This document shows, piece by piece, positions 51,060 to 61,960 of a DNA stretch of 64,000 nucleotides (its first letter is position 1; each line of letters opens with the position of its first letter). This DNA is from Gracilaria domingensis (Eukaryota > Rhodophyta > Florideophyceae > Gracilariales > Gracilariaceae), in the NCBI GenBank assembly GCA_022539475.1, contig VCMS01000022.1:186001-250000 (forward strand), given 5' to 3'. The translations under genes and the position numbers were made by a program. The notes under the pieces are model-generated. The model made no database searches. It saw only the letters and a program-made list of their open reading frames with translations, and was not told where the DNA came from.

Positions 51060-52424
51060 TTACTTTGGCACAGCTGTTCTAGAAACGTCAGGTGGCAACG
51101 GTACCGAGAGTGGACCCAGGCCAGCGAGAGGCCACCGAGCTCGCACGTCCAGATTACTAGTGTTGTCCGCAATACCCATTTGAAGACGTTCAATACCAGT
51201 CCATCCTACCATAACACCATTATCGGTACAAAGTCGGATTGGAGGGAAAAGGCAACCCCACTCCTGACTCTCACATAATTGCTGCAACCTTGTTCGCACC
51301 ACCTTGTTTGCAGCCACACCCCCAGAAACAACCAGTTTATTCACCCCGATGCCGTGCTCCGCGCATAATTTGATTGCTCGCTTCACTCGCTGCTCAAGAT
51401 GACGAACGCACGTCTCCTGAAACGAGGCCGCAATATCTGCCTTGATCATCTCGGTAGCTCTTACAACATCGTCGCCTCCTAGTTTATCCATAGCGACACG
51501 AACACTGGTCTTAAGCCCTGCAAACGAAAAGTTGCAATCGTGTCGCTTTGACATTGGTACCGGAAACGGAATTGCCCTGGGGTCTCCCTTCAAAGCCAGT
51601 TTCTCTAACGCTGGCCCCCCTCCGGATCCCACCTCAAGTCCCAACAAACGTGCTGTCTTATCAAAGGCCTCTCCAAGGGCGTCATCAAGAGTCCCACCAA
51701 GCACCTCATACTGCGCCACGTCGCGGACCAGAAGAAGTTGACAATGACCGCCCGAAACAAGAAGAGTCAGAAACGGAAACGGTATGCGTGACGCAAGACG
51801 AGCAACAAGTACGTGCGCTTCAAGGTGATTGACAGCGACAAAATCCTTCTCGTGTTGAAGTGCAATTCGACGGGCAGCCCGATATCCAACGCGCAGACAA
51901 ACTTCGAGTCCGGGTCCCATCGTCGCTGCAACGGCGTCTAGTTGAGCGTGATGCATGTCGGCGTCAGCAAGTGCCTGTTGAATAACTTTATCGATGATCG
52001 CAGCATGCGCATCTCGTGCAACGTGAGGAACCACTCCGCCCCAGGCCTCCGTAAGAGCATCCTGTGACACGCGACTTTCGCCCAGCACAACGCCATCAGA
52101 TCGAACGACGGCGGCAGCAGTATCATCACAAGATGACTCAACACCAAGCACGACGAACGGGTCCGCGTCTGGACTGTATCTGCGTGGATTCTTTGGCGAA
52201 GAGTTTCCGGCTAGTTCAGGAATTAGGTAATCTTCCCAGGGGGATTGATGGGCGGCGAGCTGTGGCGGCGGCGTGCCTATTTGAACGTTCTTTGGTACGC
52301 CAACGTTCTTGCGACGACGGTTGCGAGAACAGATCCATCTGGCGTGGGCGCGTGGCGGGTGAGAGGGCGTGGATATCGGACAAAGTGGTCGCACATGAGT
52401 GGCGAAGGCAAGGAGGCGGCGCAT
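51060..52424 (-). CDS. Organellar TsaD/Qri7/OSGEPL1, tRNA threonylcarbamoyl transferase
   Basis: Transfers threonylcarbamoyl to A37 of ANN-decoding tRNAs in organelles. The ASKHA fold shows LGVESSCDDTAAAVV at the start of the core, the metal-binding VNHLEAH motif, LVSGGHCQLLLV, GGGPALEKLA, NFSFAGLKTSVR and, near the C-terminus, LVVSGGVAANKVVR and LCTDNGVMVGW. The start at 52424 (MRRLLAFATHVRPLCPIST) gives 454 residues with a ~90-residue basic presequence suited to mitochondrial or plastid import; the frame also has a Met at 52523. An in-family oddity is the C-terminal LGLLSV-type extension ending PPDVSRTAVPK. Single exon. Confidence 0.92.
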   Translation of the reverse strand: MRRLLAFATHVRPLCPISTPSHPPRAHARWICSRNRRRKNVGVPKNVQIGTPPPQLAAHQSPWEDYLIPELAGNSSPKNPRRYSPDADPFVVLGVESSCDDTAAAVVRSDGVVLGESRVSQDALTEAWGGVVPHVARDAHAAIIDKVIQQALADADMHHAQLDAVAATMGPGLEVCLRVGYRAARRIALQHEKDFVAVNHLEAHVLVARLASRIPFPFLTLLVSGGHCQLLLVRDVAQYEVLGGTLDDALGEAFDKTARLLGLEVGSGGGPALEKLALKGDPRAIPFPVPMSKRHDCNFSFAGLKTSVRVAMDKLGGDDVVRATEMIKADIAASFQETCVRHLEQRVKRAIKLCAEHGIGVNKLVVSGGVAANKVVRTRLQQLCESQEWGCLFPPIRLCTDNGVMVGWTGIERLQMGIADNTSNLDVRARWPLAGLGPLSVPLPPDVSRTAVPK

Positions 52425-53306
52425 AGAAAAAGTGGTCGGACAGGGACTGCTAGACGCCCAAACGCTGACTGGGAGCGAATGAAGGAGGCAGAACCGATCA
52501 CCAGTTCGCGTGCAGGAGATCATCCCCGGCTAGGTACACGAGTCCCGTATGCGAAACGACACCAGCGATACTCCGGTTTACGCGTGAAGTCGTGTACGTG
52601 TAACACCTGTCCGTAACTAGTGATGTTGCAAATGCGTCTTGTAGCATCATGGACTCTTTCTGCATGTATGTTCATACCCAGGGGTACTATGATGGCTGCA
52701 TTTGTGAGTCTGAAGCAGAGATGAATGCGCGAGACTGAAATACTTGGAAAGAATTTGAAAACTAAGTTGGAATGTATTTTAGGTGCGCTGGGAGTGTCGT
52801 TATGAAGTAGAAAGAGCCTGAACTCTTGCCGGTCAGGCTACAGAGGTAGATGGATTCGTCTCTTCCGTCTTAAGAGCTGCTGCGTTCGGCGAGTAAGACG
52901 TGTATAGTAACGCTCAACGGTTTCAACATCCAAACTAACTACTATGGAAGATCATATCATACTATGCTGATCTTTTCATTCTTGGACATTCCGTAGGAGA
53001 AGTCTTCGCTCAAAGAGTTTAAGAAAGCAGCTTGCAATGTTCCCAAACGAGCTGCCATCAAAGATAGTACGAGCATTATTCCCACCATTTCCTCATTTAT
53101 CAAAATGATTTCTTTCTATTGCATCCAAATAGTCTGATCCCAATCAAAGTCTCGTACCTTTGAGCACAAGCTGTTTGCACAACACATGAACTGGTCCTTT
53201 CTTCTTACGGTTTGCAAGATCGAATCCCTCGCGGGGTCGGGGGATTGCTTATAAATGTCTATCAATTGTGCTCAGTGCTCATTCAAACTGATATCAACGT
53301 GCAGTT
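52425..53306. other. Divergent intergenic region
   Basis: About 880 bases between TsaD and the nuclease gene with no supportable feature. Plus-strand frames at 52245-52616 are shadows of TsaD. Confidence 0.45.
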
Positions 53307-54410
53307 ATGTCTACTCGAGAAATCAAACTCTTTGCTTTTCTCAAAACTCTTTCGTGTAGTCTCGCCCAGGCCTCGTCTTCTCCTATTAGATTCGAACGCA
53401 CTTCTTCTTTAAACGAAAAAACAATGTGGTTGCAGAATTGCATGTGCATACTCATATGTATCACTGTACTTATTGTTTTGGCATTTCAACTTGGGTTCAA
53501 GGCGAACACTTTGACGGATAACGTGCAAAGTGAACGGCCCTTACTGCCCCTGCACAAGTTTTCTTCATCCCACTCAAGGGAGATAGTTTTGGATACCACC
53601 GCAAGAAACCGAAGACGTGCTATTGAAGTATACCGCCCCCCACGTGGTCTTCAAAAGGAATACGGTGTATATATAGAATATGGACCTCAGCAGAATCCTC
53701 GCGAGACGAACTTTAAAAAATGGAAAGCCTCTTACGCTCGTGCCACATTTTCAGCGATATATAAGCCAAAGAATAAGCTGAAAAAAGTAGGGAGCAGGGC
53801 CTATAGTCGTCTCAAGCCTCCAGGCTGGGATGAGTATCCTTGTGATTTTACTAGGGGACATCTTCTCGCCCATTCTCTCGGTGGAAACGGAAGACTTACC
53901 AAAAACATAGTCGCACTTTGCCAGGAAGCAAACAACTATGTCATGAGCGAGTGGGAGCAGGCTGTCCTGGATGTGAAACGACAAAATCTTCATGAGATGA
54001 AACCATATCTTGCTGCGATGCAATATACAGTTCAAGCAGTCTACTGCGACGGGCGCCACTCGCCTGCTGCCCTTTGGCTCCAAGCCCTGGTGAAGAGACA
54101 GTCTAACGATACTTTCAGCGAGTGGCTCAGAGTTTTAATTCCGAACGAAAAGAGTGCAAAAGGGATTCTCTATATTGATCAAAGTCATCAGTTGGGCTTG
54201 CATTACGAGAAAAAGAAGTATGTGCATGTGAACAATGTGGAGGTGCTCGATGGAGCTCCTATCAATGAAATTTTGACAGCAGATGAATGCATGCGTCTCA
54301 ATTACCCACCTGAGCCTTGGGGCCGTTCGTCTGAAGAACCGAAAAAAGTCAGCATCAGTGAGTTTGTCCCCTTTCAAAGCTGGGGGGGTTCCAAGCAACC
54401 AACCAGATAA
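53307..54410 (+). CDS. Membrane-anchored DNA/RNA non-specific endonuclease-like protein
   Basis: A 367-residue protein (or 328 from the Met at 53424). Residues about 41-62 form one hydrophobic span (LICITVLIVLAFQLGF), so it is probably a type II membrane or secreted protein. The nuclease block is CDFTRGHLLAHSLGGNGRLT followed by NIVALCQEANNYVMSEWEQA. This matches the RGHL..A..LGG...N..P....N..M...E pattern of the Endonuclea_NS_2 branch of ββα-metal nucleases, with His in RGH as the likely general base and Asn as metal ligand. That branch is mainly known from bacteria, so transfer is possible but not shown. Nucleic-acid degradation outside the cytosol is inferred. Single exon. Confidence 0.72.
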   Translation: MSTREIKLFAFLKTLSCSLAQASSSPIRFERTSSLNEKTMWLQNCMCILICITVLIVLAFQLGFKANTLTDNVQSERPLLPLHKFSSSHSREIVLDTTARNRRRAIEVYRPPRGLQKEYGVYIEYGPQQNPRETNFKKWKASYARATFSAIYKPKNKLKKVGSRAYSRLKPPGWDEYPCDFTRGHLLAHSLGGNGRLTKNIVALCQEANNYVMSEWEQAVLDVKRQNLHEMKPYLAAMQYTVQAVYCDGRHSPAALWLQALVKRQSNDTFSEWLRVLIPNEKSAKGILYIDQSHQLGLHYEKKKYVHVNNVEVLDGAPINEILTADECMRLNYPPEPWGRSSEEPKKVSISEFVPFQSWGGSKQPTR

Positions 54411-56018
54411 TGGAAGCCTGTGTTCTGCTTTGTCGCTCAAGTGGGCCCCAGATCCAGCTTCCTTCTTGCGGGAGAGTATCATTATGAGGGATCCAACCCA
54501 ATCGATTGAATTGCCAATCCACTGCAATCGCTAAAGAGCTATCTTCAAAAGTATGCTTCTTTTTGCATTCAATCGCGATTGTTGTCTTATCATCAATTGG
54601 AATCACGATTGCTTGAAGAGCTTATATAAACACAAAACGTAACCAGACTGCAGAACCGTTTTGCATGTAAATTATCAAAGTTTATCGCTTTCTATGACGT
54701 ATATACAGCGCAAGAAGTACATATTTCAGTGCGGTTCTGCAAATCCAAACCCTAATCGATTACAACACGACATCACGTATTACGAGAAATACAATGAGCG
54801 ACATCGACGAACGACATATTGTTGCTTTCTCGTCGAAATGTACAAAATTGAATGAGGTGTCTTATATGAATTGTGGCTTTAAGCTTGGAACCGTGGCTGA
54901 GGTTAAGCGGCTTTGGTCTATTGCAATTAATATTAACCATTAGCAGAACGAAAACGACCCCTCCGGTGCTTGCCGCTAATTTGCTTCTTGGGATGAAAGA
55001 ATACTTCTGGGATTTGCAAATGTTCAAGAAGCTTATCTTCGCATACCCAATGCTATCATTATTCGTGCCAAATTAAGGAAGAGAGATCCTCATCAGTTTC
55101 CAGCCTTCCTAGCAAGAAAAAACTATCTGTAGATATCGTTAAGAATCCCGCCCAAACTATCGATATAGTGCAGTAAACTACAGTTTTACTTTAGTCCTAT
55201 AATTGAGGACTATTGTCCGCATTAAGGAAGAAGAAGAAAGAGAGCTTTTCTCGGGATTGAAAGAAAACTATCACTTCTCAATTCCGACTGGAGAATGAAG
55301 AAGAAGCTTCAATCGCGATCGAATGAAAAAGAATTCCAGCATTCAGCAATTAGCAATAGCGTTGTTCACACCTTGGTTGTCCTAGAGATTTCTTCCAGGA
55401 AGTACCCTTGTAGGTCAATATGACACATAATCATCCACAGAGTGGAGCGCTGTTGCGTATTTATTGTCTTTGGCTTCAATATAATCCCAAGAAGTAAAAA
55501 CGGTTGAGTACTGCATCAAGGATGGTATGCTTGCCACCCCGTCAAGATCGCCGGAAAATGAACGTAGGCAGGGGTTGGTTGCAATCGATTGATTGCGCAA
55601 TCGATTGCAATCAAAGAATTTCAATCATTGATTGCTTTCGGACTGTCTGATTGCAATCAGATTGCTCGGTAACGACCAGATTGCAATTCAATTGCAATCA
55701 AAGCTCGTTTGAACGAGTCACAAAATCGAATGAGGACTACACCTCAACTTGTTGAAGCAATTTTGTTCTTACGGGTCAATGCTGTTACACCCAGGGGTAG
55801 GATGCAATCGATTGCGATTCTGTAATATGTTTTGTGTTTTCGACTACTTGGCGATACGAACCCGCGCTCCTTTGTACAACTATCGTTTGCCTCTATTGAG
55901 ATGTCGTAAGGTCGCTCGCCTGTTATACTGTCTTGCTGCATCGCCGGTCTCCTTCTTCTTTCTTCTTTAGTATGGTCTGCATCTCCTCATTGCGAAGAAG
56001 CAGAAAAACTATGCTACG
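54411..56018. repeat. Intergenic region with dispersed CAATCGATTG/GATTGCAATC motifs
   Basis: No gene is supported. Motifs of the type CAATCGATTG, GATTGCAATC and TCAATCGCGAT cluster at 54495-54615, 55305-55325 and 55580-55820. Two similar 22-mers occur in the same direction: CAGGGGTTGGTTGCAATCGA near 55570 and CAGGGGTAGGATGCAATCGA near 55793. These may be ends of a small repeat family whose partner ends I could not find. Confidence 0.45.
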
Positions 56019-56690
56019 CTAAACGTAATTCTCTCCTCTAAGGAAGGCCAAAAACTTCGATGGGTATTGCTTAATCAAGTCTAACAGAGGTGTCTCTTCT
56101 CGCTCTCCTGAGGTAAGTAGCTCGTTTTGCCGAGATATAGTCGTAAATGGGCACCGGAAAAGAACGCGGCTTACATTCTTCTTGACATACGTACCGCACT
56201 CACACTTCAATAGGCGTTGGTCTAAGTACGACGCCACCGCATGAAGTCCAGGTACGTGTCCAGTACAGAACTGCGCTATCACAACTTCGTATCTTCGCGT
56301 CTCTTGCAGATCGGTGTAAGTTTTTATACACTGTCGTGCAATAATTTTGCTCTTCGATTTGAGCTTCAATAGAGTCCTCACATCTGCACAGTCTATTGGA
56401 ATATCAGCTTGAAAAAGGAGAGGTATATCTAAACCGCTCTGGGCAAGGTTGTCAACTTTCTCCCTTTCTTCCACTCCACAGTTGCTGACAGTTCATGATA
56501 AGTACACTTTTCCATGCAAACTCAGCCCGTCTAGCTTGATGGCAAAAATTTGCAGAATGCTTCACTGCTTTCGAAGATTCCCTTGCAATCCATCGACAAG
56601 AGACAGAGAGTCGACGAAGAATCGAACAATTTCAGCAGCAAGGCTACGCAGTTTGTTAGTTGATGTTAAAAGGGGACCTATTTCGGAAGT
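56019..56690 (-). pseudogene. LINE fragment: RNase H end and C-terminal Cys motif
   Basis: On the minus strand, remnants of an RNase H-like domain come first (SLAAEIVRFFVDSLSLVDGL), then after at least one stop or shift a 151-residue frame with AQFCTGHVPGLHAV, LLKCECGTYVKKNVSRVLFR and CPF. The TGH...C.CG...H/R..L..CP arrangement is that of the tail downstream of RNase H in I/Jockey-like LINEs. It may belong to the same family as the LINE at 57.9-60.7 kb, on the same strand. Confidence 0.6.
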
Positions 56691-57870
56691 GTTAGAGCAA
56701 ATATTGATGCCAGCGGGTATCCTTCTCTCAGGCTTAATTCTGGACAGTTATGAACACCGCAAAAATCCAGTTTTTCAAATAATTTAGACATGAATTTCCA
56801 TGCCTGTTTCTACCATCTGCATCACTGCTTTCAATCGTCGAGCATAATTTTGTACACTGCCGGGAATCCATGCTCGCAGCGCAAACTTTGTTTTGAACGT
56901 AAGAGACCCCTGTAGTGAAGCGTGTACACTTTGTATATGTTCCGTTTATTATTATTTTGTTTACTACATTTGCATCCCGTAACCTTAATAAGCTATGGGA
57001 AAAACAAAAATGAAAGAAAATAAATACCTGGGCTGACAAAAATGGTTCCATAAAACTTTCCTTCAGCTACTTTATGAACGTCTTGAATTTTACATTAATG
57101 AAAAAACTTGTTTCTTTAAAGTGCCAAGATACTTTTAAGTGGAACTTTTGACTGTATCTTCTGAAAAATGTTGCTTTTTTGCTACTTGCGCAAAAGACAG
57201 TTATCTATAGAGGGTCGATTTACAAACAAAAAAAAGAACATCATCTTAAAGCACCGTATCCTTCATCGTAACAAAGATGTTTAACATTTCTTCTATGCCA
57301 TAAGCCAAGTGGAGAGCTATATTATCTCTGAACGGAGCAATCTCACAACAAAGTCGTGAAAATTAGCTTCGCCGGCCTTCGCGTAGCGCTAAACATGCGC
57401 AGACCAAACATGTGTATTGACATTAAATTTATGAGGAAATGTCCGTGTACACAATTAAGCCATGTACAGAATTTCGCCGACGACAAGAATACTACCTCAC
57501 TTTCGGGCGGGCTGGAATCTTCACAGTAAAGTGAGAAGGCCCCCGCTCCAACCGGAGACGTTCTAAGAAAATGAATCCAGTTTGAGTGTCCTTGTTGATC
57601 AGTCACAATTTGTATTTGTGCGTTGATGTCATACGCATACCGGAAGTCGTCATCGTAGTAAATCCACAACGCGGAGTGATGCTTACGAGATTTGATGATC
57701 TTTGGTACGCATATTTCATCTTCAGAACACGAAGAGGTTTTGTGGACGGTTGTTGAAAACAAACAGTCGTTCCAATATACCACTGCTCCACGTTCTCACT
57801 CTGCATCCTCTCCCTTGAAGTTGCTTACTGATCCAACACACCACACATCACAATCGTTTTATGGAAGTCG
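56691..57870. other. AT-rich spacer between LINE fragments
   Basis: About 1.2 kb with no supportable gene. A 146-residue minus-strand frame at 57343-57783 has no recognisable content. Confidence 0.4.
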
Positions 57871-60690
57871 TTAGAGGAGATTCGTGACCGCCTTGCGCTG
57901 TTCTACAATGTCGTCGTCCTTCGAATAGTCGGCTGCATCGAAAGTTACTGACGTTAGACGTAATACTTGTGTTTCTTCTGGCAGAGCTTCTCTTTGTTTG
58001 ACCTGCAGTACTCCGGACTCAGCTAAGTGTGACTCTGCTAGCCGCTTGAGAATGGGGTGCCTTAATCTGATTCGAGGGAGAACCAGTTCTTTTATTTTCT
58101 TTTTCAAGGGTGTCACGCTTTTCTGTCTCATGGTGCGCTCATAAAGCGTTGCCGCTTTTTTCTTGGATGTAACTTCCATAAAAGGCATCTGGACCATCTT
58201 GTGCATAGTTTTCACTGATGTTGATGACACGCGGCCAGTCTGAATACGTAGCGCGTCACTCCTCACAACTTCGAGCGCGTTGAACGCCGTAGCTGATGCG
58301 TTTAGAATAACCGAACCAGCCGCATATGCGGCGATCGGTTCTGCGAAGCCCTTTCTCACCAAATTCATCCTATCCCAGTCGCAACCCCACGACTTTCTCG
58401 TGAGGCTTCTCAATAGGGCGTTACGATGTTTGTATCGTGCTCTCACCATATTGAGGTGTGTATTGAAGTTCAATTTCGTATCTAGTAGGACTCCAAGGAA
58501 GCGTCCGCATTCGCTCGGCAAGATGGTTTTATCTGCCACTACTACAAAGTCTGACTCTTTGTCGGTCTTCCAATTGGCGTTGGTAAAGGGGATCACAACT
58601 GTTTTGGAGGGGTTCAGAAGAATGTCATTCTTTCCGCAGTAGACGTTGAGCGCATCAAGTGCGGTTTAATAATTTTGCTGCGCGCGTTGTGTGTCTTTGT
58701 CGGTCGACCTAAGGGCAGTGTCATCTGCGAATAGGCTCGTCTGCGCTCTTTCTCCTGCATCCCTGATTGCCGCGGGGAGGTCGGAGAGGAACGCAGTCCA
58801 CAGCGCCGGGGAGAGAGTTTCCCCTTGTGGGAGGCACTGGGGAACCAGTGATTCTTCTGTCATTGTTGAGTTCCATCGACATTTCCACCTGCGATCCATC
58901 ACAAAAGCTCTAAGCCACCGCCAAAGATGGGTTGGACAGCCCTTATCCCGTAGCTTGGAGAAGAGCAAGTGGTGTGGCACACGGTCATAGGCTTTGGAGA
59001 TGTCACAAAGTGCAGCCAGCGAACTTTCCTTCCCATCCGTTTCGGATACTTTCGCACACAGCAGCTACATGTTCTTCTGTGTTCCGACCGATTCGGAATC
59101 CTGCTTGTTCTGTTAGGAGTTTGAGCTCCAGCCATTTCATTAGCAGTTTATTAATCAGGCGTTCCGCTGCTCTGGCGATCACATTCTTGAGTGAGATGTG
59201 CCTGAACTTTCCCGAGGTGCCCCGTTTTGGAATTGGAACCAATGTCACTATTCTCCACTTTGTTGGCGTCATGCCTTCCCTGAATGACCTGTTAATTAGA
59301 GAGAGCCGCCGGGAGATGGCCACATCAGGCAGTTGCTTGAGAAAGGCTATCTGGACGTCGTCAGGTCCCCCAGCTCGCTCCTCGAGCATATCGCGTATTA
59401 CCGACAGCAAATTGGCTGCTGTGAATTGCGTTGGGTTGGAGTGCTTGGCAACCTGGTTTCAGTGGTTCAAGGCTAGATAATATTGCTTCCGTGGTTCGGC
59501 GAATCTACACTGTGTCCTCGCATTTTTCAGTTCGCGGCGCAGAAACCATTTTCCACGCTTCTTGTCTGTCCAGCTTTGCCCATTTAGTGGGCACATGGAG
59601 GCAGTTGCTCCATGGTTGTGGTGCATTGCCTTCAATATCCGCCACAGTTTGTAGTCGTCTGCTTGCGGTTTAGCCCACTCACCAAGTCGTTCCATTTCTC
59701 CCTTTTCAACCAGTCAATGCATCTAGCAGCCGCTTGCTTCGCTTCAGCAAGCTTCACTGCGGTTTGCTCGCACTGTGTGTCTCTCCATTTCTCAAAGGCT
59801 TTCGTTCTCTCCCGCACAGCTATGGAAGCTTCCTGGCACCACCACGGTGCTCTTCGGCGTTCACGGACGCGGGGCACAGATTTTCCAGCAGCTGCCAGAA
59901 TAACGCTGACAAGAGCTAGGTTCTCTTGTTCTATGCTCCATCCTTGTCGCGGAACGTTATCTTTCAGCTCGTATTCGAGTTCGGATCTGTACTTTGCCCA
60001 ATCAGCCTTCTGAATGCTCCATCTTAGTGTTTTCTTCTTTAATACAGGCGGAACATTGAGAGTTATGAAAATGGGGTGATGGTCGGAGAAAGGAGTCGCG
60101 TCTGCCGCCCATGATAGAAATGGAAGCCATCTATTGTGGGCAACTGTTATGCCTACACCGCTCTGGGATCCAGCTGAGGGCTCTGTGCGAGTTGGTACTC
60201 CTGTTACATTGAGAATATTTCTTTGTGTTGCTTCAAAGAAGTCTTCCATGTCCGTTCCCGACACTTCTGTTCTTTGCGGGAACCAAGATCCACAGACAAT
60301 ACAGTCTGCACAAATAAAGTGATGTTCTGGGTGTGGGGCAATCCCACGAGTGGGCAAACCAGAGCCGCGTCGCGGAAAGCGCACCTACGAGGTGTTCAAG
60401 CCCCGCTCCCAATAGGGGTAGGGACGTTGGTAGAAACCTCCGGTAGAGCTGACACAGGCCGGGTGTAAATCCGGGCAGCCCCGTCCTGGGCGTGCAGCCG
60501 GAGGTATGGTTGGGTAGAATCGGCGTAGAATCCGAGTAATTCCGGCGAGCCACAGCGAGGGGACATATTCAGGCCAACGGTGTAGTGTATATCCCACTTG
60601 GGAGAAATGACACTCAAGGTGCTCGAATCCTTCGTCTGTCTCTTGCAGATTCTAGTTTTTGGCGAGGGTCGTCCAGAAAGTGGCAAGGGT
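57871..60690 (-). mobile_element. LINE (non-LTR retrotransposon) remnant with endonuclease and reverse transcriptase
   Basis: Reading along the minus strand, pieces in several frames follow the LINE order. An AP-endonuclease part comes first (FYADSTQPYLRLHA; GVGITVAHNRWLPFLSWAA; the catalytic SDHHPI). A linker follows (WSIQKADWAKYRSELEYEL). Then come reverse transcriptase blocks: MTPTKWRIVTLVPIPKRG, TEQAGFRIGRNTEEHV, QCLPQGETLSPALWTAFLSD and the active-site FADDTAL. A post-RT region to 57871 has FLGVLLDTKLNFNTHL. At least five frame changes or stops separate these pieces, so it is dead. The order and linker recall the I/Jockey/CR1 group; no RNase H follows directly. Confidence 0.8.
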
Positions 60691-60765
60691 CGTCCAGTAA
60701 ATTTTGTGAAAAAATATCGAGATCAATTATTTCAAAATTTGAAGATAATTGCTTGGGTCGTCCAG
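60666..60765 (+). repeat. Three copies of GGGTCGTCCAG
   Basis: Exact 11-mers at 60666-60676, 60687-60697 and 60755-60765, each followed by A or T, at the outer (5') end of the LINE. They may be leftover 5' monomers of that LINE. Confidence 0.55.
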
Positions 60766-61049
60766 AATCGCTGTGCAGTAAATACTGGTGGGTTTTCCAC
60801 TCGTGCTAGTTCTTTAGTCGAGGGCTACCTGAACGGTATTTCGCGAAGTCTAGGTTCAGTTTCCATTAAGGGGCACATTACACGATACCCTCTGCGGAAT
60901 GATACCCTGCAACGCATGGAATACTGTTGCTAGTATAGATGATGTCCATTATGAAATCATACCGTTTTATTCGTATCTATTCTTCTATCCACCGCTTTTG
61001 CTAACCACTACTTCGCTATATTACATGTACCATTTCCCCATGATGAAGC
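60766..61049. other. Spacer
   Basis: No gene or repeat recognised. Confidence 0.4.
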
Positions 61050-61216
61050 GGGTGTAGGCGCAATCTGCGGCAGATGCCGCAGAGGGCACCTGCACCAAAG
61101 TGCGGTATCGGTAGAACAAATACGCACTCCGAGAGGATGAGGCGCGAAGCGCCTCATCCTCTCCGTTCCTCATGTAGGGAACCATGCCCAGATGCATGGT
61201 TCCCTACTTGAGGAAC
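61050..61216. repeat. Cluster of three consecutive hairpins
   Basis: Hairpin A (61050-61096) has outer arms GGTGTAGG/CCTGCACC and inner arms CTGCGGC/GCCGCAG. Hairpin B (61131-61163) is a perfect 15-bp stem, GAGAGGATGAGGCGC with loop GAA. Hairpin C (61165-61216) has an 8-bp outer stem (GTTCCTCA) and a 13-bp inner stem (TAGGGAACCATGC) with loop CCAGAT. B and C are one base apart. Confidence 0.85.
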
Positions 61217-61489
61217 CTGCACTTGCAACTCGTGAGCTACGTACGCATCAAAAGTCATTTACCTGTATACGCAAGCAGAAAGTATCCATAAGTTATTCAA
61301 TGCTCCGTTGGATACATTTGAAAAGCGATGGAACGTACCATTGATAAAGCAAAACAGAAACGTTGCGCTAGAAAATTCGAGGGACCTAGTAACTCACAAA
61401 AGGAAGAAGAAGAAGAAAAGGGATCGGTTAGATTAGCAACAATTCATTCATCCTGAAACGCGAAAAGTGTCGAAGCGAGAACTCAAAAG

Positions 61490-61960
61490 CAACGACACCA
61501 AGAATGCCCATGCAGCAAACATACCGCAAGATGCGATAAACGAGAGAGCAGCCTATGTCGCAACCAAGTACCAGAATCGCCTATCCCGCAAGCCAGTGAA
61601 CCAAGATCGCCAATACAAGAAGATCAACGTAAGGCGCGAGAAGAGAGGCGAGCCTATGAGGCAACCAAGTCAAACCATATCGCCAATGCACCAAAAGTAA
61701 CGCAAGACGCGAGAAGAGAGAGACCATCCTATGGCGCAACCTAGTCAACCAAGATCGCCAATGATGAACCTATCGCCCGAGCCAGTCAACCAATATCAAC
61801 CAATATCGCCAATACACCAAAAGCAGCGCAAGACGCGAGAAGAGAGAAGAGTCTATGGCAGAACCAAGATCGCCAACAAACCAAAAGTAGCGCAAGATGC
61901 GAGAAGCTAGAGACCCCTATGGCGCAACCAAGTGAACCAAGATCGGCAATACAGAGTGAT
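61490..61960 (+). repeat. Degenerate minisatellite
   Basis: Four to five imperfect copies of a unit near 90-120 bases built from GCAACCAAGT, ACCAAGATCGCCAATAC, ACCAAAAGTAGCGCAAGA and CGCGAGAAGAGAGA. Frames through it are short and change between units, so coding is not supported. Confidence 0.65.

Noticed and set aside
57343-57783. 146-codon ORF on the minus strand
   Set aside because: No recognisable motif, AT-rich repeat surroundings and no neighbouring exons.
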